A stretch of DNA of 64,000 nucleotides from PALSA-1004 sp963829085 (GCA_963829085.1 CAWHHJ010000010.1:1-64000), one strand, 5' to 3'. Positions 44,452-53,539 are shown, counted from the first letter of the stretch. Translations and numbers: made by a program. The notes: generated by a model not told the origin, from the sequence alone.

Positions 44452-45072
44452 CTATGGATCTTTCGTTTCCGGTGATCTCGGCGTCTGCGGCCTCTCGGCC
44501 TCGGCCTGGATGTTCATGGTCACGTCGTCGCTGACGAAACCCAGCATCGTCATCATCCCGAAATCGGAGCGACGGAATGTGGTTGTGAGATCGACGCCGC
44601 AGCGCAAAGAGACGAGCGACGGAAGTCTCGTGCATTTGTAGTTGAGTACTTTGAGCTGCACGGGTTTCAGCACCCCGAGGAAATGCAGTTGGCCATCGAG
44701 CGACGACGGTTTACCTTCCACGAGTGTGCCATTTGTTATACGGAACCAGATTTCCGGATAGTCATCGACATTAAAGTAGTAGCGCCCGCGAAGAAGCGTA
44801 TCGAGCACGTCATTCCCGGTATCGACAGATCGCGCGTCGATCTTGATGTCGCCGCTGACGCTTCCAGTTGTCCGGTCCAGAGTAATCGTGCCAGCGGTGC
44901 GGTTGAAACGCCCGCGCTGAGTGGCAATGCCCAGGTGCCCGACTTCGAAGGTTGGAAAAGTGTGTCCCGGATCAATGGCCATTTCTTCTGGCTCGGCGCA
45001 CGCAATTCCTGCAGTTTCAAGCAGCGCACATACCGCTGCGGCAATCGCCGACTTGTAAAGGATCGGCCTCAT
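44452..45072 (-). CDS. YceI family protein
   Basis: 206 residues with a signal peptide (MRPILYKSAIAAAVCALLET). It has AIDPGHTFPTFEVGHLGIAT, GRFNRTAGTITLDRTTGSVS, LRGRYYFNVDDYPEIWFRIT, LNYKCTRLPSLVSLRCGVDL and TTFRRSDFGMMTMLGFVSDD, matching the lipocalin-like YceI fold that binds isoprenoid chains. Exported to the periplasm. The Pro-rich tail RPQTPRSPETKDP is extra. Confidence 0.9.
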   Translation of the reverse strand: MRPILYKSAIAAAVCALLETAGIACAEPEEMAIDPGHTFPTFEVGHLGIATQRGRFNRTAGTITLDRTTGSVSGDIKIDARSVDTGNDVLDTLLRGRYYFNVDDYPEIWFRITNGTLVEGKPSSLDGQLHFLGVLKPVQLKVLNYKCTRLPSLVSLRCGVDLTTTFRRSDFGMMTMLGFVSDDVTMNIQAEAERPQTPRSPETKDP

Positions 45073-45308
45073 TCCACTAGTATTGGACGGATCGTTGTCA
45101 TCGCACTTGCGGGACGACTAGTCGCCAGCTCGAATCTCATTGTGAATGGCCGAGTATGAAAGCAAATGAATAGCGACTGCCGGCGCGTTGACTTGAGCAA
45201 GCGACGCATTGGGATGCGGCGGGACTGATTGCATTGCAGCCGCGCGCTACACCAGACTGTACCTGCGTGGAGCGCCGAGGCAGTCGAACTGTTTTGCCGT
45301 TGGGGCGC

Positions 45309-46223
45309 CTACTGCCATGCCCGGTTATCCACGATGTTCTCGTATGTGGCACCGGGCACGACCATGTTCCATTTCACGGTCCATTTGTAAGTATCCTCAA
45401 ACCGCTCGCGGCTATAAGGCTGCGGCGGCGCATGCAGCAGGCGCCACGTTTGGAATTCATGCGGTTCCAGAAGGCCGCCGGTCTCGCGCGTGAAATAGTG
45501 GATGTACGGCGTCGGATCCTTCTCGATCTCCGTTACAGCACGCGCTTGTGCGCGGAACATTGCTGCGAGCGTCTTGCCATCGAGATCATCGGCCGCTGCT
45601 TCGCTGCGCGTCGAATGTGACTCGATCAGGATGCGGAGTCCCATCTTCTGGGCGACGCTGATCCACGGTTCCATCAGACTCACAGCGGCAACCTTTCCTT
45701 GCTTCAAGGCCTCGATGCGCTTCGGCATTGAACCCGCGGTCGTCGTCTTGATGTGCTCCGGCGCCAGAAACCCTTCCATCAGTTTTAGCGTCGTGAAGTG
45801 AGAGCCGTTGTTTGGCGTTACTGCGATCTCTTTATCCTTGAGCATTTCAGGTTCGTAGACCTTAGAATCCGCGGCTACTACGATCGCAAACGACGACATG
45901 GAAGCGCCAAGCGCGACGATCTTACGCCGCCGCAATCCGCCGCGGTCCGCTTCGACCGCACGCTTCATGATTCCCCATTCGCACATCCGGTACTGATCAA
46001 TGCCGCCCTCGTTGTACACCGAGTCCAGCGGCCGATCCAAGACGGACTCGAAGGTGACTGAGTGAGACGTCGTGACCTGAGCCATTCCAGGCGTAGACAC
46101 GAAATCGATGTGCACGCCCTCGTCCTTGAAAAAGCCCCGGTCACGCGCGACGAGCACGGGCAAGTCGTGCACTGCATTCATGATGGCTACGCGCGGTCTA
46201 AGCGCGGTCTCGTACGTCGTCAT
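45309..46223 (-). CDS. ABC-type substrate-binding protein, NMT1/THI5-like, without signal peptide
   Basis: 304 residues from ATG at 46223. The core reads RVAIMNAVHDLPVLVARDRG, FFKDEGVHIDFVSTPGMAQV, KDKEIAVTPNNGSHFTTLKL and KVAAVSLMEPWISVAQKMGL, which is the NMT1-like periplasmic-binding fold. Unlike most such proteins it begins MTTYETALRPRVAIM, with no hydrophobic leader. It may be cytoplasmic or mis-started, but I see no upstream leader in frame. It is divergent from the zinc alcohol dehydrogenase. Confidence 0.78.
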   Translation of the reverse strand: MTTYETALRPRVAIMNAVHDLPVLVARDRGFFKDEGVHIDFVSTPGMAQVTTSHSVTFESVLDRPLDSVYNEGGIDQYRMCEWGIMKRAVEADRGGLRRRKIVALGASMSSFAIVVAADSKVYEPEMLKDKEIAVTPNNGSHFTTLKLMEGFLAPEHIKTTTAGSMPKRIEALKQGKVAAVSLMEPWISVAQKMGLRILIESHSTRSEAAADDLDGKTLAAMFRAQARAVTEIEKDPTPYIHYFTRETGGLLEPHEFQTWRLLHAPPQPYSRERFEDTYKWTVKWNMVVPGATYENIVDNRAWQ

Positions 46224-46357
46224 AGTCTCCTCCAGCGTCGCGGTGCAGTTCGCCGCAGATGATGGTCCTTACTCCCTGACCATGTCAAACGCACCATCCA
46301 TGTGTCCAAGCGTCGACCATGCCGTCCATGGAGTGGAGGCGGCGTACGTGCGAAGAT

Positions 46358-47494
46358 ATGGCCAACGCATCAAACCGGAGCATGGGCGTGGAAAAAGTTC
46401 AGGCGGCCGTCAGAATCGGCCCAAGCAAGACCGAGATTCGCGAGTTTCCCATGCCGGATATTCCGGCAGATGCCGCACTGATGAAGATGGAGGTTGCCGG
46501 AATCTGTGGCACCGACGTCAAACTCTATGCCCATCCCCCGACGCCGGCACCGACCATTATGGGGCACGAAAACATCGGCACGATCGCGAAGGCGGGACGC
46601 GAGTTCACGCGACGCAAAGGCTTCAAGGAAGGCGACCTCGTCTTCGTCGAGCACTACGTGATGTGTGGCAAGTGTGAGTGGTGCCATCTTGGCCAGTATC
46701 GGCATTGCGAAAACACTGATTGGCGCAGTAATCCCGATGGCATACGCTATGGCTATACGTCGGCCGAAAAGGCGCCGCACCTCTGGGGCGGGTTCGCGCA
46801 ATATGTTTATTTGCCGTGGAACTCAGTCGTGCACCGGGTCCCGCAGAACGTCACGCCGGAACTGGCGGGACTCGTGACGCCGATGGCGAACGGCGTCGAG
46901 TGGTCGCTCTTCGATGGTGGCGTTGGCTATAACTCGGCAGTGCTGATTCAGGGCCCCGGCCAGCAGGGACTGTCGCAGACAGTTATTTGCAAACAGGCGG
47001 GTGCGTCGCTGATCATAGTGACTGGCACTTCCAAAGACGCTGCGCGCTTGAAGGTCGCGAAGGAATTAGGCGCCGACTACATAATCGACGTGCAGCAAGA
47101 AGATGCTCTCGCCCGCATAATGGAGCTCACCGCAGGACGCGGCGTAGACGTGGCGCTCGATTGCACCGCGGGCGCCGGCACGTTGCCCATCCTGTTAGGC
47201 GTGGACGCACTTAAGCGCAAAGGCGGCACGATAGTCGTGCAGGGTGAGATGAAAGAGTTTCCCAATTTTCCGCTGGAGAAAGTAACGGTGAAGTTCGTCA
47301 CGATCAAAAGTGCACGCGGTCACAGCTACAAGGCATGCGAGCTTGCGCTTGCCCAGCTGGCCTCACACCGCTTTCCGCTCGAGAAAGTCACGACGCATCG
47401 CTTTGGATTGAAAGATGTGGATCTTGCCATCCGATCGGTCGGCGGCAAAGGCGTGGCGGATGTGATTCACGCGTCGCTAATGCCTTGGCAATGA
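46358..47494 (+). CDS. Zinc-dependent medium-chain alcohol dehydrogenase
   Basis: Start chosen at ATG 46358 (MANASNRSMGVEKVQA); an in-frame ATG at 46319 would add 13 residues. About 378 residues. Catalytic zinc ligands are in GICGTDVKLYAHPPTPAP (Cys) and TIMGHENIGTIAK (His-Glu), and structural zinc cysteines in HYVMCGKCEWCHLGQYRHCE. The NAD(P)-binding fold is VLIQGPGQQGLSQTVICKQA. Substrate is unassigned; the neighbour is a binding protein on the other strand. Confidence 0.88.
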   Translation: MANASNRSMGVEKVQAAVRIGPSKTEIREFPMPDIPADAALMKMEVAGICGTDVKLYAHPPTPAPTIMGHENIGTIAKAGREFTRRKGFKEGDLVFVEHYVMCGKCEWCHLGQYRHCENTDWRSNPDGIRYGYTSAEKAPHLWGGFAQYVYLPWNSVVHRVPQNVTPELAGLVTPMANGVEWSLFDGGVGYNSAVLIQGPGQQGLSQTVICKQAGASLIIVTGTSKDAARLKVAKELGADYIIDVQQEDALARIMELTAGRGVDVALDCTAGAGTLPILLGVDALKRKGGTIVVQGEMKEFPNFPLEKVTVKFVTIKSARGHSYKACELALAQLASHRFPLEKVTTHRFGLKDVDLAIRSVGGKGVADVIHASLMPWQ

Positions 47495-47773
47495 GTTGTC
47501 GTTTTGTTGATCGCAGCGACAGCACATCGTTCTTCGCTTTTGAGCTGATTCAAATTTATAAGATGAGGCTCGAACCGGTGAGTGGAGGGGCTTGGACCGG
47601 TCGCTCAATGCGGCGCCCGGGTGATTGGCCGATTCAGCGTTAGTCCTACGGGCGCCAGGTCTTTCATCGGATTTAGACTATCGCGCAGCAACAATGCTGC
47701 AAGCGGTTTAGCAACCTTGGAGATGTCCTGGCTGATGGTAAAACATTGAGAGCAAAGCCCTGGAAAGGAATGC

Positions 47774-48166
47774 GTGAAGAGCTCCGCGTTAGGCGTCGCC
47801 TTGGTTGTTATTAGCGGCGCCACACAGGCTGCCTGGACGAAGGTTATTACTGATGCCGAATTCACCGGGTACGCGGACACGGCCACGGCAACTCGGGAGA
47901 ATGGCAAGGCGCGCATGTGGGAACTGGATGACCTGAAAACAGCGCGCCAAAGCGCTCAAGGACGCACCTTCTCTTCGGTAACGACGCTATGGGAATTCGA
48001 CTGTCGCGACAAGCTCGAACGCATGGTGTCAGTGACTTGGCACGCGGGACAAATGGGGACCGGTGAAATCGTTCAAACCGGAAATCCTTCGCCGTTCGAC
48101 TGGCGTCCGATCGCGACCGGTAGCATTGGCGAGGCGTTTTTCCGAACGGCGTGCGCAGGGAAATGA
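47774..48166 (+). CDS. Small secreted protein, surface-adhesin E-like domain
   Basis: 130 residues from GTG at 47774; signal peptide MKSSALGVALVVISGATQA. The body (MWELDDLKTARQSAQGRTFS, SVTTLWEFDCRDKLERMVSV, PSPFDWRPIATGSIGEAFFR, TACAGK) has the two-cysteine pattern of the Adhesin_E-type domain common in betaproteobacteria. Function is unproven in most hosts. Confidence 0.65.
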   Translation: MKSSALGVALVVISGATQAAWTKVITDAEFTGYADTATATRENGKARMWELDDLKTARQSAQGRTFSSVTTLWEFDCRDKLERMVSVTWHAGQMGTGEIVQTGNPSPFDWRPIATGSIGEAFFRTACAGK

Positions 48167-48209
48167 GGGCGCGACAGTCGAGTGAGCTCAGCCCATTAAC
48201 GGGATCGAC

Positions 48210-48647
48210 GTGTTCGCGCAATTAATTCCGCGTCTGCAGTGGTCGGTGTCCGAGATGGCTGTCACCGTGGAAGCCATCGCCGCCCAATTGCCTTCCCGAG
48301 ATATCGCGGAGTCTCAAAGAGCCGACATTACAAAGTTCTGCAAGGAATTCGCGGCCGCAATGACGGCGGTGCGAGACGCAATCCGCATTCTCGAAGACAA
48401 GCTCGGTATGCATCCCGGTGAGCAACCCTATGACCCGACGGTGCTTAATCGCGAACCTGTGATTACCATTTACCTGATTTCCAAATGGCTGGGCGAACAA
48501 AATGACCGCATCCAAGTCATAGTCCCAAGGTCGGAAGGCGGCGCTTATACGCTGATGGCGCGCGCCGCGGTAAATGTGGCCAAGGCGAATGAAGAGGCGC
48601 AAGACGTTCTCACAGCGATTCGCTCGGAGTTGAGCAGCGTTCATTGA
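48210..48647 (+). CDS. Hypothetical protein
   Basis: 145 residues from GTG at 48210, or 130 from ATG at 48255 (MAVTVEAIAAQLPSRDIAES). Helical and charged (FCKEFAAAMTAVRDAIRILE, NVAKANEEAQDVLTAIRSEL), no signal peptide and no membrane segment. I do not recognise a family. It lies 44 bp after the surface-adhesin E-like gene and may be co-transcribed with it. Confidence 0.5.
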   Translation: MFAQLIPRLQWSVSEMAVTVEAIAAQLPSRDIAESQRADITKFCKEFAAAMTAVRDAIRILEDKLGMHPGEQPYDPTVLNREPVITIYLISKWLGEQNDRIQVIVPRSEGGAYTLMARAAVNVAKANEEAQDVLTAIRSELSSVH

Positions 48648-49083
48648 GATGCGTTCCAGGTGACGCGGTGCCCGGACGAGTATCTTGGATATCCACACGC
48701 CTTGGACACTTGATACGTTAACAAAAGACGAAAGCAAGGCGCCGCTGCGACGCGCTTGAACGTGATCACATCATGGCCGCATCTACGGGCTTTGCTCTTT
48801 CGTGTCCGGCGTCGTGTTCGTCTGCTTGAGGCTGGTACGATGCCGGTGCCATGATAGTGGTGACGATCTGTCGAGCCTCGGTTTTTCAATTTCCTCATGC
48901 TACCCAGTTGCTTGAACAAGCTCAGGATATCCATAGGCTTACCCATTGTTATGATCAATGATCATTCGCGGGAAATAATGTTGCCCACCATCGAGCCTGT
49001 CGACGAGCAGACGATCGAGGTAATTCCGGACGGCGACCGGCAAGCCAACCGCGGCAATTGACCTAACGAGGCTAGAACGAGCA
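48648..49083. other. Gene-free stretch
   Basis: About 435 bp with no supported gene, RNA or repeat. A reading of about 100 codons on the minus strand has Arg-rich, low-information content and is not listed as a gene. Confidence 0.4.
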
Positions 49084-49401
49084 ATGAAACCGGTCAGAGT
49101 ACATCTGTCCAGAAAGAAGGGATGGCGTAAGCCCGCAGACACTCTCGTGGTTGCGAGGCCATCTCGTTATGGAAATCCCTATCGCATCGGCGACCCTGGT
49201 GTACCCGACCGCCGCACCGCCGTTGCATTGTTTCGCGCTGCTGTGACCGGTGACCAGCGACTACTGGCGGCCGATGCGGTGTGGTCTGCGTTTCAAACGT
49301 CGCTCGTTCGAGAGCATCTGGCCGGTAAGAACCTCGCGTGCTGGTGTCCTCTTCATGAGCCGTGCCATGCGGATGTCCTCCTCGAAATTGCGAACGCATA
49401 A
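49084..49401 (+). CDS. DUF4326 domain protein
   Basis: 105 residues from ATG at 49084. The family pattern is clear: VARPSRYGNPYRIGDP near the start and LAGKNLACWCPLHEPCHADV near the end, with the CWCP...CHAD cysteine/histidine motif. DUF4326 proteins are small, often carried by phages or plasmids, and have no assigned function. No phage neighbours are present here. Confidence 0.85.
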   Translation: MKPVRVHLSRKKGWRKPADTLVVARPSRYGNPYRIGDPGVPDRRTAVALFRAAVTGDQRLLAADAVWSAFQTSLVREHLAGKNLACWCPLHEPCHADVLLEIANA

Positions 49402-49613
49402 GCACATTGATCGCCTGACGATGCCAGCGTCGCATACGCACCGTGATTGCATGCACCACGGCTGCTGAGAACGCAAAGTGGCGCCAAAGCGCCGGTTTGC
49501 CTCGAGTACCAGACAGTGTTAAACGCGACGAGCTACAAAACTGACCATGCACAGCCCTGCGAGCACTGAGGCGTACATGAATGGCTCAAAATACCAGCCT
49601 GTAGAAGTCGAGC

Positions 49614-49640
49614 GATTTAAAAGACGGCGCCTTGGCGCCG
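49614..49640 (-). terminator. Rho-independent terminator of the first PepA-like gene
   Basis: On the minus strand: stem CGGCGCC/GGCGCCG (49625-49631 with 49634-49640), AA between the arms, then TCTTTTAAA. It is 28 bp past the stop of the PepA-like gene at 49668. Confidence 0.75.
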
Positions 49641-49667
49641 CTTTGAGGTTAGATGTAGACGAACTAC

Positions 49668-50480
49668 TTAGCTATGTCGGGAGCGCCGCCGGGCCACAAA
49701 ACCCATCAGTCCCAAGCCAGCGAGCACGAGCGCATATGTTTCTGGTTCGGGAATCCCGACCGCTGCGAAGTTAAGAGCGCCTCCGCCGTTAGTGATCGTG
49801 AACCCGGTACCAGTGGGCGTAACGCTAGGGACCGTATTCGTGAACGCGGAGAACAGCGTGTTGTAGAACGGCTGCGGCGAGAAGAATCCCTCCTTGCCGG
49901 CTGCCTGGACAAATGTGAGAGTGGCGTTGGCGCTTGGCACAAAAGCGGTGTTGCCGTTCGCCGGTGAAGTGACCGTGTTCCCGTTGATCAGCGAGCCTGT
50001 CGCGAGCGTCTGCTGCGGCGGCGAGTTGCTGACATTCGGCGTAGTCCCGATGAAGCCGAACGTCGAATTTGACGGTGCGGCAACCAACGAGTAGTTCAAC
50101 GTGTCAAACACGCCGGCCGTTACGGTCGTATTCGGATTGCTCCCTGCGTTAAGGATTGTGTGTCCGGTGGCGGTGAACGGAATATAAAGGCTATAGGTGG
50201 AATTCAGGCCACCAGCGATGACGTTGGTGCCCCCGAGTTGAAAGCCGGTGACCGAAAGGAAGCCTTGTTCGCTGAAGGTAGTAGCGCCGGTGAAGGTAAC
50301 GTTCGCAAAATCCGACACCAGGATGTTATCCGCGGTCACTGACGAACCGGAAAGGCCGACCGCTCCGGGGGTGAAAGTGAAGGGCGGCAGTTCTGCCGAC
50401 CATGCAGTGGTAGAACAAGTGGCCACCAAGGCTACCGACGCAAATGCATGCTTGATCGGAGTCCAACTGAGCGGTTTCAT
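49668..50480 (-). CDS. PEP-CTERM protein, PepA-like (flocculation-associated type), copy 1
   Basis: 270 residues from ATG at 50480. Signal peptide MKPLSWTPIKHAFASVALVA with a Cys after it. Body blocks are LPPFTFTPGAVGLSGSSVTA, GFQLGGTNVIAGGLNSTYSL, FGFIGTTPNVSNSPPQQTLA, NATLTFVQAAGKEGFFSPQP and GGGALNFAAVG. The C-terminus is IPEPETYALVLAGLGLMGFV plus ARRRSRHS, a full PEP-CTERM signal. The body matches what I know of the PepA proteins linked to floc formation in Zoogloea-like bacteria; that match is from memory. A consensus sigma-54 promoter lies about 300 bp upstream. Its close copy lies at 51474-52283. Confidence 0.82.
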   Translation of the reverse strand: MKPLSWTPIKHAFASVALVATCSTTAWSAELPPFTFTPGAVGLSGSSVTADNILVSDFANVTFTGATTFSEQGFLSVTGFQLGGTNVIAGGLNSTYSLYIPFTATGHTILNAGSNPNTTVTAGVFDTLNYSLVAAPSNSTFGFIGTTPNVSNSPPQQTLATGSLINGNTVTSPANGNTAFVPSANATLTFVQAAGKEGFFSPQPFYNTLFSAFTNTVPSVTPTGTGFTITNGGGALNFAAVGIPEPETYALVLAGLGLMGFVARRRSRHS

Positions 50481-51425
50481 ATCAGGTTCTCCATGCGTAA
50501 GATTAAATGAGGTGTTTTACTTAAAACGCCGTCAAGCACATGCTCGAGCGGTGAAAACGACGGTTTATCATGCCTTCGTCATAAGCGTGCGATATAGTCC
50601 AAACGACTTATGACAGTCGTCAACCGTGGAAGACGAACATCATTCAATGGCATAAATCGGTTCCTTCCCATTCCCTCTAGGATAAGTAATCATGATTTCT
50701 TCCTTTAATCTAAAGGCGAATCGAGGTTGCGACGTGATGCTCCTTATTCAAAGCCCATTGGTCTTGCGGAAGAGATACAGCAAGGAAGGTGCCAGGTGCG
50801 CGCCACGAAGTATCAATGACTTACGACTGTGCCGCGGCGGTTGGTGCCTCCGATACGCACCGTGTGAATGCAGTTGGTTAGCGATGCGCACCACAAGTGA
50901 CCGCCATCCGCGGTTCCTCTCGAACTCACTCTCGTCGAGATTAGCGACTAATTTAGATCAACCGGGAAACGCTCCAAGTGGGTGGAGCAATCGCTATACA
51001 GACGTTCCGTTGCGGGAATCCGTTGTCATATGGCGTGCCGACATGAGCGATCACGTCATCAAATTAACGGCGTGAATTCGCTGATGCCTAACTATCGAAG
51101 TGCGAAATCTTGGGCCTGATGCTCGACTAGGCAACGGAAACCGGTCAGCGCGTTGCCAATGCCATCAAAGCAAGTACGTGCTGGCCATACAATAAGCCGG
51201 CTAAATGGTTCGCGGTGTAACGGTTCTTTCACGCCAGACACTTGGATTCCGTGCCGCAATCGAAATGAGACCGTGCTACCTGGTAAGTGCCCTAACGATC
51301 CATTTTGCTTGTGGGACGGACTAGGAACTGGACATTACAGCCTGCTCCCGCTAGTCACTGGACGACGCATTCAACGGGTAATCCCCGTTACGTGGCAGCG
51401 GGAGGTCCGTGCGGGGCTAGCAGCA
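50481..51425. other. Long gene-free leader region between the two PepA-like genes
   Basis: About 945 bp without a supported gene. The part next to copy 1 (50,505-50,600) shares sequence with the region upstream of copy 2, including GGTGTTTTACTTAAAAC at 50511-50527 and an AAGCACATGCTC..AGCGGTGAAAA segment. It also holds the sigma-54 site at 50779-50794. The half nearest copy 2's terminator shows nothing I can name. Confidence 0.55.
50779..50794 (-). promoter_or_regulatory. Sigma-54 (RpoN) promoter for PepA-like copy 1
   Basis: On the minus strand the sequence is TGGCACCTTCCTTGCT. This has the -24 TGGCAC and -12 TTGCT elements at the exact consensus spacing (TGGCACN-N4-TTGCW). It points toward the gene starting at 50480 and implies a 5' leader of about 290 nt. 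RpoN control of PEP-CTERM genes through PrsK/PrsR has been described in floc-forming betaproteobacteria. Confidence 0.7.
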
Positions 51426-51452
51426 ACAAAAAACCCGCCGAAGCGGGTTTTT
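51426..51452 (-). terminator. Rho-independent terminator of the second PepA-like gene
   Basis: On the minus strand: AAAAACCCGC-TTCG-GCGGGTTTTTTG (51429-51438 pairing with 51443-51452), a 10-bp stem with a stable UUCG loop and a T-run. It is 21 bp past the gene's stop at 51474. Confidence 0.9.
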
Positions 51453-51473
51453 GGTGTTACGAACGTTATGCGT

Positions 51474-52283
51474 TTAAATGACGCTATGCTTCCTGCGGCG
51501 TGCAACGAAGCCCATCAGTCCCAAACCCGCGAGCATCAAAGCATACGTTTCGGGTTCCGGAACTGCCGCCGCGAAGTTAAGAGCGCCCCCGCCATTGTTA
51601 ATGATGAATCCGCCAGCGAACGGCGTAACCGTGGAAACAGGATTCGTGAACGCGGAGAATGCCATGTTATAGAAGGGCTGTGGCGAGAAGAATCCCTGCT
51701 TGCCGGCCGCCTGGACAAACGTGAGAGTGGCGTTGGCGCTTGGCACAAAGGCCGTGTTGCCGTCCGCTGGTGAAGTTACCACGGTCCCATTGATCAGCGA
51801 ACCCGTCGCCAGCGTCTGCGGCGCTACACTGCTCACAGTCGGCGTTGTGCCCATGAAGCCGAACGTCGAATTGCCCGATGCGCCAATCAACGAGTAGTTC
51901 AATGTGTCGAAGACGCCGGCAGTTACGGTCGTATTCGGATTGCTCCCTGCGTTAAGGGTGTTGTGTCCGGTGCCGTTGAAGGAAAAATAAAGGCTATACG
52001 TCGAATTCAAGCCGCCGGCCACCACGTTAACCCCGCCCAGCTGGAAGCCGGTTATCGAAAGAAAGCCTTGCTCGGCGAAGGTGGTCGCGCCGGTAAAGGT
52101 AACGGATGAAAAATCCGACACGAGGATGTTATCTGCCGTCACCGGCGCGCCGGTCAGGCCGACAGCGGTCGGTGTAAAAGTAAAGTCAGGCAGGTCTGCC
52201 GACCATGCAGTGGTGGAACAAGCGGCCACCAAGGCTACCGACGCAAATGCGTGCTTGATTGGGGTCCAACTGAGCGATTTCAT
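51474..52283 (-). CDS. PEP-CTERM protein, PepA-like (flocculation-associated type), copy 2
   Basis: Start at ATG 52283 (MKSLSWTPIKHAFASVALVA), chosen because the leader then matches copy 1 exactly in length. About 269 residues. The body follows copy 1 almost block for block: FTFTPTAVGLTGAPVTADNI, GFQLGGVNVVAGGLNSTYSL, FGFMGTTPTVSSVAPQTLA, AAGKQGFFSPQPFYNMAFSA. The C-terminus is VPEPETYALMLAGLGLMGFV plus ARRRKHSVI. The pair is clearly a tandem duplication that includes upstream DNA. Confidence 0.85.
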   Translation of the reverse strand: MKSLSWTPIKHAFASVALVAACSTTAWSADLPDFTFTPTAVGLTGAPVTADNILVSDFSSVTFTGATTFAEQGFLSITGFQLGGVNVVAGGLNSTYSLYFSFNGTGHNTLNAGSNPNTTVTAGVFDTLNYSLIGASGNSTFGFMGTTPTVSSVAPQTLATGSLINGTVVTSPADGNTAFVPSANATLTFVQAAGKQGFFSPQPFYNMAFSAFTNPVSTVTPFAGGFIINNGGGALNFAAAVPEPETYALMLAGLGLMGFVARRRKHSVI

Positions 52284-53365
52284 TTCTAGATCTCCATAGT
52301 AAAGGAAAGAAGGTGTTTTACTTAAAACTCCGCGTAAGCACATGCTCAAGCGGTGAAAATGACGGTTTAGGATGCGCTAGGAACAGCGCAGGAGCCATAG
52401 TCCAAATTAACCCATTTACTTCGCTTGGCTGTAAGACGAAGCCGTATTCTGAAAATTAACGTCAGCTCACCAGCATCATCAGGCTGATAGACGCACCGTA
52501 GCGACGCTTGTGACGGCGTTGCAGTATGCCATCAACATGCAACTCGGGCTAGACAAAACGCTCGGAGGTCCGTCTTTATATTGGCAAAGCCGTCTGCGAT
52601 GTAGCACCGCTGGTGGCGGATGCTAAAGATGACGTTGCCATGAGTTGGACGGACAGGCAACGTTTCTCGTTGTGCGTAGCGGTTCCCCATGGCTACGGCT
52701 TTGCGACGTGACCGCAGACGAGCACCTAATCGTTCACCGGCCACTCAGGTATCGCACCCTGGAAAGCAGGTGCTGACTGCGTCTTCCATATGACACTCAG
52801 GAATTAGCTACTCGTCGCCCATCGGTTACACGGCTATGCTATTTTCATAAAGCTGGTGCAAAGCAAGCACATGCCACGATCGCTCTTCGCCGTGGGGGGA
52901 TTCTTCGCAGTCTGAGAGTTTTCGAGGACTGATGCTCTTAAGGGTTAGCTAGCGTCTTGTCTGTGCCAGAAACGTATATATGTGCATAGGGTAACCGTGC
53001 AAAGCATCCAAAGTGCGTGCAAATATCATCGGCAGCGGGCGTGGTGTATGCGGACTTGTTAACGGGATGACTGTCGCGATGTAGCGGTCAAGGAGTTCTG
53101 TGAGAGTCGACCGCTCCTCGGGCCGCGATCCAGCGATACGGCGCGGTCTATTTCCGACTCAATTAGACGCGCCTACTGCGTTGCATCCTGTTGCGATTTG
53201 AACGAACGAAATTGCGGGCGATACACAACTCGCCTAACAATCGCTCGCCACGAACCATGCGGCCAGCGGAGGGATTTAAGCCATAACAACACCTCCACTG
53301 CGCTAGAGATGTGCTGAACATGGCTCTGCGGTTGGGGCTGCTGCTGGCTAAGTACTTGGTGTACT
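52284..53365. other. Gene-free stretch upstream of PepA-like copy 2
   Basis: About 1,080 bp. The first 110 bp repeat the upstream region of copy 1 (GGTGTTTTACTTAAAAC at 52312-52328). Further out, 52862-52876 reads TGGCATGTGCTTGCT on the minus strand, which is one base short of sigma-54 spacing, so it is doubtful. The remainder, to the tRNA, shows no gene, repeat or RNA that I can support. Confidence 0.45.
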
Positions 53366-53441
53366 TGGCGCCCCGAAGACGAATCGAACGTCCGACCTGC
53401 CCCTTAGGAGGGGGCTGCTCTATCCACTGAGCTACCGGGGC
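53366..53441 (-). tRNA. tRNA-Arg (anticodon CCT)
   Basis: Minus strand, 76 nt including CCA. Acceptor arm GCCCCGG (5' end at 53441) pairs with TCGGGGC, discriminator G and encoded CCA at 53366-53368. D-arm TAGCTCAGTGGATAGAGCA, anticodon loop CTCCTAA with anticodon CCT, and T-arm with GTTCGATTC. All four arms are complete. It reads the AGG codon. Confidence 0.95.
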
Positions 53442-53539
53442 TTATTCCGAGACGGCCTATTGTACGTTTCTGCGTGTTCTTGCGCCAAGTCGCGCTGCGC
53501 GAACGACGCGCCGCACGTGGCCCGCGCGATAGCGCTCGT

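Noticed and set aside
52532..52744. Small gene in the stretch upstream of PepA-like copy 2
   Set aside because: Composition looks random, overlapping readings exist on both strands, and no start signal or family match is apparent.
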